Below are positions 27,724-37,420 of a DNA stretch of 64,000 bases, piece by piece. The translations under genes and the position numbers were made by a program. The notes below the pieces were generated by a model, which worked only from the letters and a program-made list of their open reading frames with translations, was not told where the DNA came from and did not search any database. Numbering within the stretch: the first letter of the stretch is position 1; every line of letters begins with the position of its first letter. The stretch lies in the NCBI GenBank assembly GCA_034675505.1, contig JAUCDD010000019.1, forward strand, positions 62,001-126,000. Reading direction: 5' to 3'. Source of the DNA: Melaminivora sp034675505. Its GTDB lineage: Bacteria; Pseudomonadota; Gammaproteobacteria; Burkholderiales; Burkholderiaceae_C.

Positions 27724-28092
27724 TTACGCGATGGCCAGCGTGGTGGCGCGGCTTTCGGGCAGCACCTTGGCCAGCGTCAGGGTCAGCACGCCGTGCTCCA
27801 GGCGCGCGCTGCTGGCGCCGGCGTCGATGTCGTAGGCGAACTCCCAGGTGCGGCGCACGCGGCGCGGCGCGCCTTCCACGCTGGCCAGGCGCAGCTGCGG
27901 GCCCTCCAGGGTGATGGCCAGCTGCTCGCGGCTCAGCCCGGGCACATCCAGCTGCAGCGTGATGGCCTTGTCGTCTTCCTCGATCCGGGCGGCGCCCGGC
28001 TGCACGGCGCTGTGCAGGAAACGCTGCAATGCCAGGTCGGCAGTGCGGGGATTGGCGAAGGCGGCCTGGCGCAGTACGGGTGCGAAAATCAT
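27724..28092 (-). CDS. Hsp20/alpha-crystallin family small heat-shock protein
   Basis: 122-residue chaperone of the small heat-shock group, which holds unfolding proteins. The alpha-crystallin domain covers residues 38-115: DKAITLQLDVPGLSREQLAITLEGPQLRLAS, then RTWEFAYDIDAGASSARLEHGVLTLTLAKV, ending in SRATTLAIA. The GVLTLTL motif is the family hallmark. AAGGAAG precedes the ATG. The gene diverges from the DUF2242 lipoprotein gene, leaving 176 bases between starts for promoters. No clear sigma-32 box was recognised. Confidence 0.92.
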   Translation of the reverse strand: MIFAPVLRQAAFANPRTADLALQRFLHSAVQPGAARIEEDDKAITLQLDVPGLSREQLAITLEGPQLRLASVEGAPRRVRRTWEFAYDIDAGASSARLEHGVLTLTLAKVLPESRATTLAIA

Positions 28093-28268
28093 GGTGAACT
28101 TCCTTGCTTGGAAAGGGTGGGCGCCCAGCCTCCCGGGGCTTCCGGCCGGCTTCGCGCATGGCACCCAACTGGGCCCGCCGCCGTGGTTTTCAAGGCGCCC
28201 GCCAATGCCGGCGCACACGCCCGCTGCCCTTCCTTTGCTCACTCCCCCCTCCTGCACCCGCAACGCCG

Positions 28269-28919
28269 ATGCCCATCGCCCCTACCGCCCGCCGCCTGCC
28301 TCTCGTTCGCCTTGCCATCGCCGCCATGGCCGCCTGCACCCTGGCGGGGTGCGCCGGCATTCCCGACACGGTGTCCGTCCTGGACCGCCCCACGGTGGCC
28401 TTCACCCCGAATGATTTCGACGGCACCAGCACCTACATGCGCCATGTGGATGCATCGCAGCAGCGCACCTGCGAGGCCGCGCGGCGCGCCCTGCTCAGCC
28501 AGGGCTACCTGGTGCAGGCGGCCTCGCACGAACTGGTGACGGCGCGCAAGTACTACCAGCCCACGCCCGACACCCACTACCAGGTCGAGATGCGCGTCGT
28601 CTGCGCCCCCGAGGGCAGCCACGACGAGCGCGCCTCGGCCTTCGCCAGCGCCGTGCAGGACCGCTACGTGATCAAGAAGGTGAACAACTCGGCCTCGCTG
28701 GGCGTGGGCGGGTTGGGCTCGGTGTCGCTGCCCTTCAGCGCCAGCGACGACACGCTGGTCAAGGTGGGCAGTGAAACGCTCAGCGATGCGCAGTTCTACG
28801 CCCGCTTCTTCCAGCTGTTCGAGCGCTACGTGCATGTGCTGCCGGCGGATGGCACGGAGCGCGTGCCGCCGCTGCCGCCCCTACCTGAGCGCGAGGCGGT
28901 GCAGCCCAGCGCGCGCTAG
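28269..28919 (+). CDS. DUF2242-type lipoprotein
   Basis: 216-residue exported protein with a lipoprotein signal (lipobox TLAGC, Cys28). The mature region resembles DUF2242 proteins of Burkholderiales: TFTPNDFDG-type opening (AFTPNDFDGTSTYMRHVDASQQRTCEAARRALLSQGYLV), then HELVTARKYYQP and MRVVCAPEG, and SDAQFYARFFQLFERYV near the end. Function is not known. A 9-bp perfect hairpin with a nested hairpin directly follows the stop codon. Confidence 0.75.
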   Translation: MPIAPTARRLPLVRLAIAAMAACTLAGCAGIPDTVSVLDRPTVAFTPNDFDGTSTYMRHVDASQQRTCEAARRALLSQGYLVQAASHELVTARKYYQPTPDTHYQVEMRVVCAPEGSHDERASAFASAVQDRYVIKKVNNSASLGVGGLGSVSLPFSASDDTLVKVGSETLSDAQFYARFFQLFERYVHVLPADGTERVPPLPPLPEREAVQPSAR

Positions 28920-28920
28920 C

Positions 28921-28957
28921 GCCCGTGGGGGCGGCCGCAGCCGCCGGGCCCACGGGC
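28921..28957 (+). terminator. strong compound hairpin after the DUF2242 gene
   Basis: Outer arms GCCCGTGGG (28921-28929) and CCCACGGGC (28949-28957) enclose an inner hairpin GCGGC-CGCA-GCCGC (28931-28944). It begins one base after the stop codon. There is no T run, so it may stabilise the mRNA end or act through Rho instead of being a classical terminator. Confidence 0.45.
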
Positions 28958-29264
28958 GGCTTGCGCCATCGGCACGCTTGTGCGCCGGCCCGGGCGGTTT
29001 TTTAACGGCCGTTGGCGCCAAAAAAGCGAATGTTGCCGGGAATTTGCCAAGGCATCATAAACGTCGGCTAATTCATAGGTAAATTTCAACAAAAACACTG
29101 TATCAGCCATTAAAAAACCAGCCATTTGACGTCTGTTGGCGGCGCGTGAAGGGCTGCGGATTTTTTGCCTCCAGGCCTGTCCAGCGATGCCGGGGTGCTT
29201 CCACAATCACGACCAGCCGGTGCCCTGTTGCGCCGTTCCACCCCTCATCCGTAGTGATCGACCC
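28958..29264. other. AT-richer intergenic region before a substrate-binding protein gene
   Basis: About 300 bases without a supported gene. The part at 29000-29130 is clearly poorer in G+C than its surroundings, with TTTTTT...AAAAAA arms around an AACGGCCGTTGGCGCC core near 29000-29027. It probably carries the promoter of the next gene. Frames through it do not look protein-coding. Confidence 0.5.
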
Positions 29265-30560
29265 ATGTTCCGCCTGCATCGCCGCACTTTTTTGCACGCC
29301 TGTGCATCAACCCTGCCGCTGGGCGCGGCGCTGTCCGCAGCGCCCATGTCCCGGGCCCATGCGGCTGCGCCCATCAGGTTGGCGCTGGTCGAAAGCCTCT
29401 CGGGCAGTTTCGCCAACACCGGCGAGGCCGTGTTCCGCAACCTGGCATGGGCCGTCGAGCGCGTGAACGCACGCGGCGGCGTCCAGCTGCCTGCCGCCAG
29501 CGGGGGCGCGCGCCTGTTGCAGCTGGCCCGCTACGACAGCAAGGGCTCCAGCGAAGAGGCGCTGTCGGCGCTGCGCGCCGCCATCGACGACGGCGCGCGC
29601 GTCGTCCTGCAGGGCAACTCCTCGGCCACCGCATCGGTGCTGATCGAGGCCATCAACAAGCACAACCAGCGCGAGCCGGACAAGCGCGTGCTGCTGCTGA
29701 ACTACTCGGCGGTCGAGCCCAGCCTGACCAACGACAGGTGCAGCTTCTGGCATTTCCGCTTCGACGCCCATGCCGACATGCGCATGGCCGCGCTGATGGA
29801 CGTGCTGCGCGAGGATGCGAAGCTGTCCCAGGCCTACCTGATCGGGCAGGACTACAGCTTCGGCCAGTCGGTGCTGCGCGAGGCGCGGCGCCAGCTGGCG
29901 GCGCAGCGCCCGGACGTGGCCATCGTCGGCGAGGAGCTGCACCCGGTGGGCCGCGTCAAGGACTTCGCGCCCTATGCCGTCAAGATCAAGGCCAGCGGCG
30001 CGCAGGCCGTGATCACCGGCAACTGGGGCAACGACCTCACGCTGCTGGTCAAGGCGGCGCGCGAGGTCGGCTATGGCGGCATGTTCTACACCTTCTACGG
30101 CAATGCCCTGGGAGCGCCGGCAGCGCTGGGCGAGGCCGGCGTGGGCCGCGTGGTGGCCGTGGCCGACTGGCTGCCCAACGTCCCCGGCGCCGGCAGCGAG
30201 GCGTTCTACCGCGCGTTCCGCGAGCGCTTCCCCGACCCGCGCGACGACTATGTGCACATGCGCATGCAGCTCATGGTCCTGGCGCTGGTGCAGGCCATGG
30301 AGCGCGCCGGCAGCACCGACACGCTGGCCGTGGCGCGCGCGCTGGAGACGGCCGAGGTGTCGCTGGCGGGGCAGGTCGGGCGCATGCGCGCCGAGGACCA
30401 CCAGTTCCAGCAGCCGCTGGTGGTCGGCGTCATGGAGCGCGCGGGCACGCCGGGGGTGCCTTTCGACGTGGAGGGCTCGGGCTACGGCTTTCGCGTGGTG
30501 CGCCAGATCAGCGCCGACAAGGCGCGCATGCCCAGCTCCTGCCGCATGCAGCGGCCCTAG
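29265..30560 (+). CDS. ABC transporter substrate-binding protein, branched-chain amino acid type
   Basis: 431-residue periplasmic binding protein, the third of this type in the window. A signal with RLHRRTFLHA and cleavage near SRAHA-A is present. The mature part has IRLALVESLSGSFANTGEAVFRNLAWAVERVNARGG, VVLQGNSSATASVLIEAINKHN, AYLIGQDYSFGQSVLREARRQL and IKASGAQAVITGNWGNDL, which fits LivK-like proteins with a longer second domain. The ATG at 29265 was chosen for the signal peptide; an in-frame start at 29136 would place 43 unlikely residues before it. The stop lies five bases from the convergent tgpA stop. No permease genes are adjacent. Confidence 0.92.
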   Translation: MFRLHRRTFLHACASTLPLGAALSAAPMSRAHAAAPIRLALVESLSGSFANTGEAVFRNLAWAVERVNARGGVQLPAASGGARLLQLARYDSKGSSEEALSALRAAIDDGARVVLQGNSSATASVLIEAINKHNQREPDKRVLLLNYSAVEPSLTNDRCSFWHFRFDAHADMRMAALMDVLREDAKLSQAYLIGQDYSFGQSVLREARRQLAAQRPDVAIVGEELHPVGRVKDFAPYAVKIKASGAQAVITGNWGNDLTLLVKAAREVGYGGMFYTFYGNALGAPAALGEAGVGRVVAVADWLPNVPGAGSEAFYRAFRERFPDPRDDYVHMRMQLMVLALVQAMERAGSTDTLAVARALETAEVSLAGQVGRMRAEDHQFQQPLVVGVMERAGTPGVPFDVEGSGYGFRVVRQISADKARMPSSCRMQRP

Positions 30561-30565
30561 CGGCC

Positions 30566-32590
30566 CTAGCGGCCTGCAGGCCAGGGTAGCTGCCCCAGCG
30601 CACGCCTGAGTTGCGCCAGCGCCTGCCGCGCCGGGCCAGGGCATAGCGCGCCTGCTCCAGGCGCAGCAGCCACTGCGCCAGCGGCCGTGCCGGCTCGCCG
30701 AAATGGGCCAGCGCCTGCGCCGCCATGCCGCGCGGGGGCAGGTGCGCGGGCAGGGGCAGGCCGGCGCGCGCCAGGCGCGTGCGCACCCGCCCCAGCAGGC
30801 GCTGCCAGGGGTCCTGGCGCTGGCGCTGCCAGGCGGCGTAGCCCGCGCCCAGCGCGGCCGCCAGCGCGGCCAGGACGCCCAGTATGCGCACCAGGTCCTG
30901 CCAGTCGGGGGCCTGCAGGCCCAGGCGCTGCAGCAGGCCGAGCTGGCGCTCCTGCGTGTAGTTCAGCACCCACTGGTTCCAGCGGTTGTTCGTGGCCTCC
31001 CACAGGGCGCGCAGGTGCTGCAGCGCGCCCGGGCTGACCATGGTGGCCATGGCGCTGCCCAGGGCGCCGCGCGGCGGCTGCAGGCGCAGCGGTAGGCCGA
31101 TGCGGTCCGGCGCGACGGCGGCCGTGGGGTCCACGCGCACCCAGCCGCGTCCCTGCAGCCAGACTTCCGACCAGGCGTGGGCGTCGCTTTGGCGCACCGT
31201 CCAGTAGCCGTCCACGCCGTTCATCTGCCCGCCCTGGTAGCCGGTGACGATGCGCGCGGGCACGCCGCCGGCGCGCATCAGCACCACGAAGGCCGAGGCG
31301 ATGTGCTCGCAAAAGCCCTCCTTGCGGTCGAACCAGAATTCGTCGGCGGTGTGGCTGCCGTAGCTGCCCGGCTCCAGCGTGTAGCGGTAGCCGCCGGTGT
31401 TCAGCCGCGCCAGCGCGGCCTCGACGAAGGCCTGGGGCGCGCCGCCTTCGGGGCGCAGCTGGTGCGCCAGCTCCAGCGTGCGCGGGTTCAGGGCGGCGGG
31501 CAGCTGCAGGTAGGGGGCGCAGCGCCGGCGTGTCCTGGCGCGGGCCGTGGCTGAACTGCAGGTGGCTGGTGGCGCGGTAGCGCAGCACGCTGGTGATGGG
31601 CCGCGAGGCCAGCCACTGCAGCTCGGGGGTCATCGCGGCGGTGAAGCCCCCGGGCAGGTCGGGCGGCTGCTGCGCCGCATCCAGCAGCAGCAGCCAGGGG
31701 CGGTGGCCGGGCTCCAGCGTGACCTCGTAGGGCAGGGGCGCGCCCTGCACCTGCAGCTGCGCGGGCGTCGGCCGGGCCCAGGTGATCGCCTGGGCCTCGG
31801 GCTGCGACAGGGCCAGCCACTCGCGGCCGTCGAAGGCGGTGAGCACCGGGCCGCGGAAGTACAGCGCGCTTTGCGGCGGCGGCTCGCCGGCCGGCGTGCC
31901 AAAGCGCACGCGCAGGGCGATGCTGTCGTCCAGCGCCAGCTGTGCCACGCTGCCCACGCGCATTTGCGCGGACAAGCCGCTGCGCCCGGTGGCCATGTCG
32001 CTGGGCAGGCCCCACAGCGGCGCCATGCGCGGGAACAGCAGGAACAGCGCCAGCATCACCGGCGCGCCCGCCAGGGCCATGCGGGCGGCGGTGCCAAAGG
32101 CATGGCCCAGCGGCGGGCGGCCCACCGGCATGTGGGCGTTGACCAGGGCGGTGAGCAGCCCCAGCAGGGCCGCCAGCGTGGCCATGGCCGTGGGCAGCGA
32201 CTGCGAGAAGAAGAAGTTCGCCACCAGGGTGAAGAAGCCCAGGAAGAAAATCGCCATGGCGTCGCGGCGCGCGCGCAGCTCCAGGGTCTTGAGCGCCAGC
32301 AGCACCACGATGAAGGTCACCCCCGCCTGGTAGCCGACGAGGGTGCGAAATTGCACCAGCGTGAGCGCGATCGCCAGCGCCAGCAGCAGCCCGCGCAGCC
32401 AGCGCCCGGGCAGCGGCCGCGAGCGCCAGGCCAGCAGGCCGCGCCACAGCAGCAGCAAGCCCGCCAGCGCACTGGCCCAGGCGGGGATGTGCGCCGCCAA
32501 CGGGGCCACGCACAGGGCGATCACCAGCAGCAGGAACAGGGTGTCGCGCGTCTCGCGCGGCAGGGCGGCGGTGCGGCTGCGCAGCGTCAT
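30566..32590 (-). pseudogene. TgpA-type transglutaminase membrane protein (DUF3488), frameshifted
   Basis: Membrane protein with a periplasmic transglutaminase-like domain. The N-terminal third carries about six membrane helices (DTLFLLLVIALCVAPLAAHIP onward), then the DUF3488 region. One extra G in the run at 31513-31517 shifts frame; after it the other frame reads YLQLPAALNPRTLELAHQL, the catalytic FCEHIASAFVVLMRAGGVPARIVTGY, and DAHAWSEVWLQGRGWVRVDPTAAV, so the Cys-His-Asp set is present. A second shift near 30630 returns to the first frame and the end LRRALGQLPWPAGR; without it the protein would run to 30508 across the convergent gene. It closes a moxR-DUF58-tgpA operon. Error in a G run or recent inactivation. 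Confidence 0.82.
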
Positions 32591-32626
32591 CGGGCCTGCG
32601 GCAGGGTTGCCGCACCTTGTCGTTCA

Positions 32627-32690
32627 CTATGAAAAAGATAGCTGGAAGCCGCCGTTCCACGCCGGCAAGCGCCGCTTTTGGCTTCAAAGA
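32627..32690 (+). repeat. dispersed AATAGCTG-type repeat, copy between tgpA and the DUF58 gene
   Basis: AAAAAGATAGCTGGAAGC, CCACGCCGGCAAGCGCC and GCTTTTGGCTTCAAA occur in the order seen in the other copies. It separates two genes of one operon and lies opposite to their direction. Confidence 0.65.
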
Positions 32691-32702
32691 GGCAAAAAAG
32701 GG

Positions 32703-33715
32703 TCAGCACAGCGCCAGCGCCTCCAGGCAGGCGCGGCGCTGGGCTGGGCCGCTGGCCGGGGCGAGCTGCCGCCCGGGCAGGCGCAGGCCGTAGTCCAGGC
32801 CCAGGCGGTCGGCCTGCAGCACCCAGGCCGTCAGGCGCGCCAGCCGCGCCTCGGGGTCGGCCAGGCCGGTGGCGGCGGCGTCCAGCCACAGCTGCCGGTG
32901 CTGGCTGTGCTGCGTGTCGCGGCTGACCAGCTCGCCGCTGCCGGTGGCCAGCACCCGGGCCGCCTTCTTCCAGACCACCTGGCGCAGCGCATCGCCGCGG
33001 CGCCAGGGCCGCACGCCCTCGAATTCGCTGCCGCCTGCCTGGCTGGCGCTGGCACCGCTGCCGGCGAGCGGCTCGCCTGGCGGCAGCGGCGGGGGCTGCG
33101 GCTCGGGCTGGGGGTAGACCAGCAGCTCGGCGGCCGGGCGCCAGTGCGTCCAGACCCGGAAGGCGCCCAGGGGAAATAGTGTCTGCGCCGTCAGCAGCGG
33201 CGCGGCGTGCCGGCCGCGGCGCGGCGCCGCAAAGGCCACCCGCACGGTGGCGCTGCCGCCCGCCGGCACATCGGCCAGCGCCCAGTGGCCGCTGCCCTGC
33301 ACGGCCAGGGCGACGGCGCGGCGCGGGCTGCGCCGCGTGCTGTGCAGCTGCACCTCCAGCTGCGCCGCGCTGCCGGCGAACTGCGGCTCGGGCGCCAGCA
33401 GGTGCAGCGTCAGGCCGCGCAGCGTGCCGTGGCCCACGTGGATGCTGGCGGCGGCGCTGCCGGCCAGCAGGAAGGTGAGCAGGTAGCCCAGGTTGAGCTG
33501 GAAGTTGATGGCCGCCACCAGCAGCACCAGCAGCGTCAGCGCCAGCATCCAGCCGGCGGCGGTGGGCAGGATGTAGAGGTTGCGCTGGGTCAGCAGCACG
33601 GTGTCGGTGCGCGGCAGGCGCGCGCTCCACCAGCGCTGCCAGCGTCCGCCCAGGGCTGCGCGCAGGCGGCCGGGACGGGCAGGGCGGGCGGGGGCGGCGG
33701 GGCGGCGGGCGGGCA

Positions 33716-33716
<1 letters not shown>
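32703..33716 (-). CDS. DUF58 domain-containing protein
   Basis: 337-residue membrane-associated protein that accompanies MoxR ATPases; DUF58 proteins resemble von Willebrand factor A folds and are thought to help MoxR-driven assembly. Two membrane helices lie at about residues 50-95 (GWMLALTLLVLLVAAINFQLNLGYLLTFLLAGSAA split between them). The defining motif GSEFEGVRPWRRGDALRQVVWKKAAR is near residue 230. Its start codon overlaps the moxR stop by one base (TGATG), showing translational coupling. Complete. Confidence 0.9.
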
Positions 33717-34636
<920 letters not shown>

Positions 34637-34675
34637 GGCGCGACGTTATCCGAAAACACACAGGGGACAGGGGCA

Positions 34676-35635
34676 ATGACTGTGGGCAGGACAGGCTATT
34701 ACACCCACCGCGACTGCTGGAAGCACGACATGGGCGCGGGGCACCCCGAATGCCCGGCCCGGCTGGACGCCATCGAGGACCGGCTGCTGGTGTCCGGCGT
34801 GAGCGACGCGCTGGAGCGCCGCGAAGCCCCGCTGGCCTCCATGGCCGACATCGAGCTGGCGCATGACCGCATGCACATCGCCGCGCTGCGCGGCATGTGC
34901 GAGCGGCTGGCCGAGGAGGAGGACGCCGGCGGCCCGGCGAACGTGCAGATCGACACCGATACCGCCATCAACCGCCACACCTGGACCGCCGCGCTGCGTG
35001 CCGCCGGTGCGGCGCTGGCGGCCACCGATGCGGTCATGGATGGCGAGCTGGAGAATGCGTTTTGCAGCATACGCCCGCCAGGCCACCACGCCGAGCAGGG
35101 CAAGGCGATGGGCTTTTGCTTCTTCAACAACGTGGCCATCGCCGCCCGGTACGCGCTGGAGCGCCACCGGCTCAAGCGCGTGGCGGTGGTGGACTTCGAC
35201 GTGCACCACGGCAATGGCACCGAGAACATCCTCGCGGGCGATTCGCGGGTGCTCATGGTGGGCATCTTCCAGCACCCGTTCTACCCGTTCAGCGGCGACC
35301 AGCACCCGGCCGACAACATGGTCAACGTGCCGGTGCCGGCCTACACCCGGGGCATGGACGTGCGCGACATCGTCGAGATGATCTGGATCCCGCGCCTGGA
35401 GGCCTTCAAGCCCGAGATGATCTTCGTGAGCGCCGGCTTCGACGCCCACCGCGACGACGACATGGGGCAGCTGGGCCTGACCGAGCAGGACTACACCTGG
35501 ATCACCATGCGCATCAAGGACGTGGCGCGGCGCTTCTCGAAGAACCGCATCGTCTCGTGCCTGGAGGGCGGCTACATGATGGGGCCGCTGTCGCGCAGCG
35601 TGGAAGCCCACCTGCGCGTGCTGGCCGATTTGTAA
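34676..35635 (+). CDS. histone deacetylase family protein (acetylpolyamine amidohydrolase-like)
   Basis: 319-residue zinc hydrolase removing acetyl groups from small amines or protein lysines. The arginase-deacetylase fold is marked by HDMGAGHPECPARL (about residues 18-31), RPPGHHAEQGKAMGFCFFNNVA with the catalytic His pair, AVVDFDVHHGNGTE with zinc ligands Asp and His, and FVSAGFDAHRDDDMG with the third zinc Asp; SCLEGGYMM closes the site. All active-site residues are present. The ATG at 34676 follows AGGGGACAGGGG; an upstream in-frame start overlaps the moxR promoter. It is followed 17 bases later by an enoyl-CoA hydratase gene. Confidence 0.94.
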   Translation: MTVGRTGYYTHRDCWKHDMGAGHPECPARLDAIEDRLLVSGVSDALERREAPLASMADIELAHDRMHIAALRGMCERLAEEEDAGGPANVQIDTDTAINRHTWTAALRAAGAALAATDAVMDGELENAFCSIRPPGHHAEQGKAMGFCFFNNVAIAARYALERHRLKRVAVVDFDVHHGNGTENILAGDSRVLMVGIFQHPFYPFSGDQHPADNMVNVPVPAYTRGMDVRDIVEMIWIPRLEAFKPEMIFVSAGFDAHRDDDMGQLGLTEQDYTWITMRIKDVARRFSKNRIVSCLEGGYMMGPLSRSVEAHLRVLADL

Positions 35636-35652
35636 TTCGTGAGGAAGCTGCC

Positions 35653-36450
35653 ATGACCGAGAGCACCCCCCTGGTGTTGGCCGAGCGTGACGCGCGCGGC
35701 GTGCATACCCTGACACTGAACGACCCCCGGCGCTTCAACGCCCTGGGCAGCGAGATGCTCGCGGCGCTGCAGCACGCGCTGGACGAGGTGGCCCATGACG
35801 AGGACGCACGCGCCGTGGTGCTGGGCGCCAGCGGCAAGGCCTTTTGCGCCGGCCACAACCTGAAGGACATGGCCGCCCACCCGGACCTGGCCTGGTACCA
35901 GCAGCTATTCGCGCAGTGCAGCCGGGTGATGCTGTCCATCCACAAGCTGGACGTGCCCGTGATCGCGCGCGTCCACGGCATGGCCACCGCCGCCGGCTGC
36001 CAGCTGGTGGCGCAGTGTGACCTGGCGGTGGCCACCTACGAGGCCAGCTTTGCCACCAGCGGCATCCACTACGGCCTGTTTTGCTCCACCCCCAGCGTGC
36101 CGCTGGTGCGCAACGTGCCGGCCAAGCGCGCCATGGAGATGCTGCTCACGGGCGACTTCATCGACGCCCCGACCGCGCTGGCGCAAGGCCTGGTCAACCG
36201 GGTCGTGGCGCCGGGGCGGCTGGACGCGGAAGTCCAGGCGCTGGTGCAGTCCATCGTCGAAAAACCCCGCGTGGCCGTCGCCATGGGCAAGGCGCTGGTC
36301 TACCAGCAGCGCGAGCTGGGCCTGGAGGCCGCCTACCAGCTCGCCGGCCAGGCCATGGCCACCAACATGCTCGACGATGCCGCCCAGGAGGGCGCCCGCG
36401 CCTTCGCCGAAAAGCGCCAACCCGCCTGGAAGGCCGGGCCGCAGGCCTGA
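35653..36450 (+). CDS. enoyl-CoA hydratase/isomerase family protein
   Basis: 265-residue crotonase-fold enzyme acting on an acyl-CoA. The oxyanion-hole segments are KAFCAGHNLKDM (about residues 66-77) and ARVHGMATAAGCQLVAQCDLAVA (about 102-124). The catalytic position usually held by Glu in hydratases (GMATAAGC region and SGIHYGLFCSTPSVPL) reads differently, which is common in the ECHDC3-like subgroup, so hydratase activity is not certain. GAGGAAG lies 9 bases before the ATG. It belongs to a run of fatty-acid genes on this strand with etfBA. Confidence 0.9.
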   Translation: MTESTPLVLAERDARGVHTLTLNDPRRFNALGSEMLAALQHALDEVAHDEDARAVVLGASGKAFCAGHNLKDMAAHPDLAWYQQLFAQCSRVMLSIHKLDVPVIARVHGMATAAGCQLVAQCDLAVATYEASFATSGIHYGLFCSTPSVPLVRNVPAKRAMEMLLTGDFIDAPTALAQGLVNRVVAPGRLDAEVQALVQSIVEKPRVAVAMGKALVYQQRELGLEAAYQLAGQAMATNMLDDAAQEGARAFAEKRQPAWKAGPQA

Positions 36451-36502
36451 ACGGCCGGCACGCCGCCGTCCCGCGCGGCTCGACCCGGCGCGCGGACGCT
36501 GG

Positions 36503-36529
36503 CATAATCACCGAAAAGCACGATCGTTC
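36503..36529 (+). promoter_or_regulatory. likely etfBA promoter with TetR-type operator
   Basis: CATAAT (36503-36508) is a good -10, with TCGACC 17 bases before it. Directly after it lies GCACGATCGTTC (36518-36529), a near-perfect palindrome around CGATCG, flanked by AAA and TTT. Operators of this kind control fatty-acid genes in betaproteobacteria through TetR regulators (FadP/LiuR types); the assignment to one of them is inference. Confidence 0.5.
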
Positions 36530-36534
36530 TTTTT

Positions 36535-36563
36535 TTGCCCCGCACTGCATGCAGGCGGGGCAA
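36535..36563 (+). promoter_or_regulatory. perfect hairpin in the etfB leader
   Basis: TTGCCCCGC (36535-36543) pairs with GCGGGGCAA (36555-36563), and CTGCA pairs with TGCAG inside; one A bulges. It lies 75 bases before the etfB start, after the promoter, and has no following T run, so it is not a terminator for either strand. It could be a second operator or an mRNA leader structure. Confidence 0.5.
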
Positions 36564-36638
36564 TAAAATGACTCGGTTTACGTCCACGTCAACCAATCAA
36601 TCAACCATCAACCAATCAACATCGAAGGAGCCGCAGCA

Positions 36639-37394
36639 ATGAAGGTCTTGGTCCCCGTCAAGCGCGTGGTGGACTACAACGTGAAAGTCCGCGTCAAATC
36701 GGACGGCAGCGCCGTGGATACCGCCAACGTCAAGATGAGCATGAACCCCTTTGACGAGATTGCCGTCGAGGAAGCCGTGCGGTTGAAGGAAAAGGGCGTG
36801 GTCACCGAGGTGATCGCCGTGACCTGCGGCGTGGCGCAGTGCCAGGAGACGCTGCGCACCGCCATGGCCATCGGCGCCGACCGCGCCATCCTGGTCGAGA
36901 CCCCCGCCGACGTGGAGCTGCAGCCCCTGGCCGTGGCCAAGCTGCTCAAGGCCCTGGTGGACAAGGAACAGCCCCAGCTGGTCATCCTGGGCAAGCAGGC
37001 GATCGACGACGACGCCAACCAGACCGGCCAGATGCTGGCTGCGCTGGCCGACCTGCCCCAGGCCACCTTTGCCAGCAAGGTCGAGGTGGCGGACGGCAAG
37101 GTCAACGTCACGCGCGAAGTCGATGGCGGCCTGGAGACGCTGTCGCTGTCGCTGCCGGCCGTGGTCACCACCGACCTGCGCCTGAACGAGCCGCGCTACG
37201 TCACGCTGCCCAACATCATGAAGGCCAAGAAAAAGCAGCTGGACACGGTGAAGCCCGAGGACCTGGGCGTGGACATCGCCCCGCGCGTCAAGACGCTCAA
37301 GGTGGCCGAGCCCGCCAAACGCGGCGCCGGCGTCAAGGTGCCCGACGTGGCCACGCTGGTGGCCAAGCTGCGCAATGAAGCCAAGGTCATCTGA
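36639..37394 (+). CDS. etfB: electron transfer flavoprotein beta subunit
   Basis: Beta subunit (251 aa) of the soluble electron transfer flavoprotein that takes electrons from acyl-CoA dehydrogenases and passes them to ETF-ubiquinone oxidoreductase; it binds AMP. The sequence starts MKVLVPVKRVVDYNVKVRV, followed by MNPFDEIAVEEAVRLKEKG, the AMP region LGKQAIDDDANQTGQMLAALADLPQ and LNEPRYVTLPNIMKAKKK, all diagnostic. AAGGAG lies 9 bases before the ATG. etfA follows after 26 bases. Confidence 0.98.
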   Translation: MKVLVPVKRVVDYNVKVRVKSDGSAVDTANVKMSMNPFDEIAVEEAVRLKEKGVVTEVIAVTCGVAQCQETLRTAMAIGADRAILVETPADVELQPLAVAKLLKALVDKEQPQLVILGKQAIDDDANQTGQMLAALADLPQATFASKVEVADGKVNVTREVDGGLETLSLSLPAVVTTDLRLNEPRYVTLPNIMKAKKKQLDTVKPEDLGVDIAPRVKTLKVAEPAKRGAGVKVPDVATLVAKLRNEAKVI

Positions 37395-37420
37395 AGTTCA
37401 TAGGACAAGGACCCATACCC

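Noticed and set aside
28916..29206. Possible small minus-strand gene in the AT-richer gap
   Set aside because: Ribosome site and conserved features are absent, its end overlaps the compound hairpin, and the sequence does not look like a protein.
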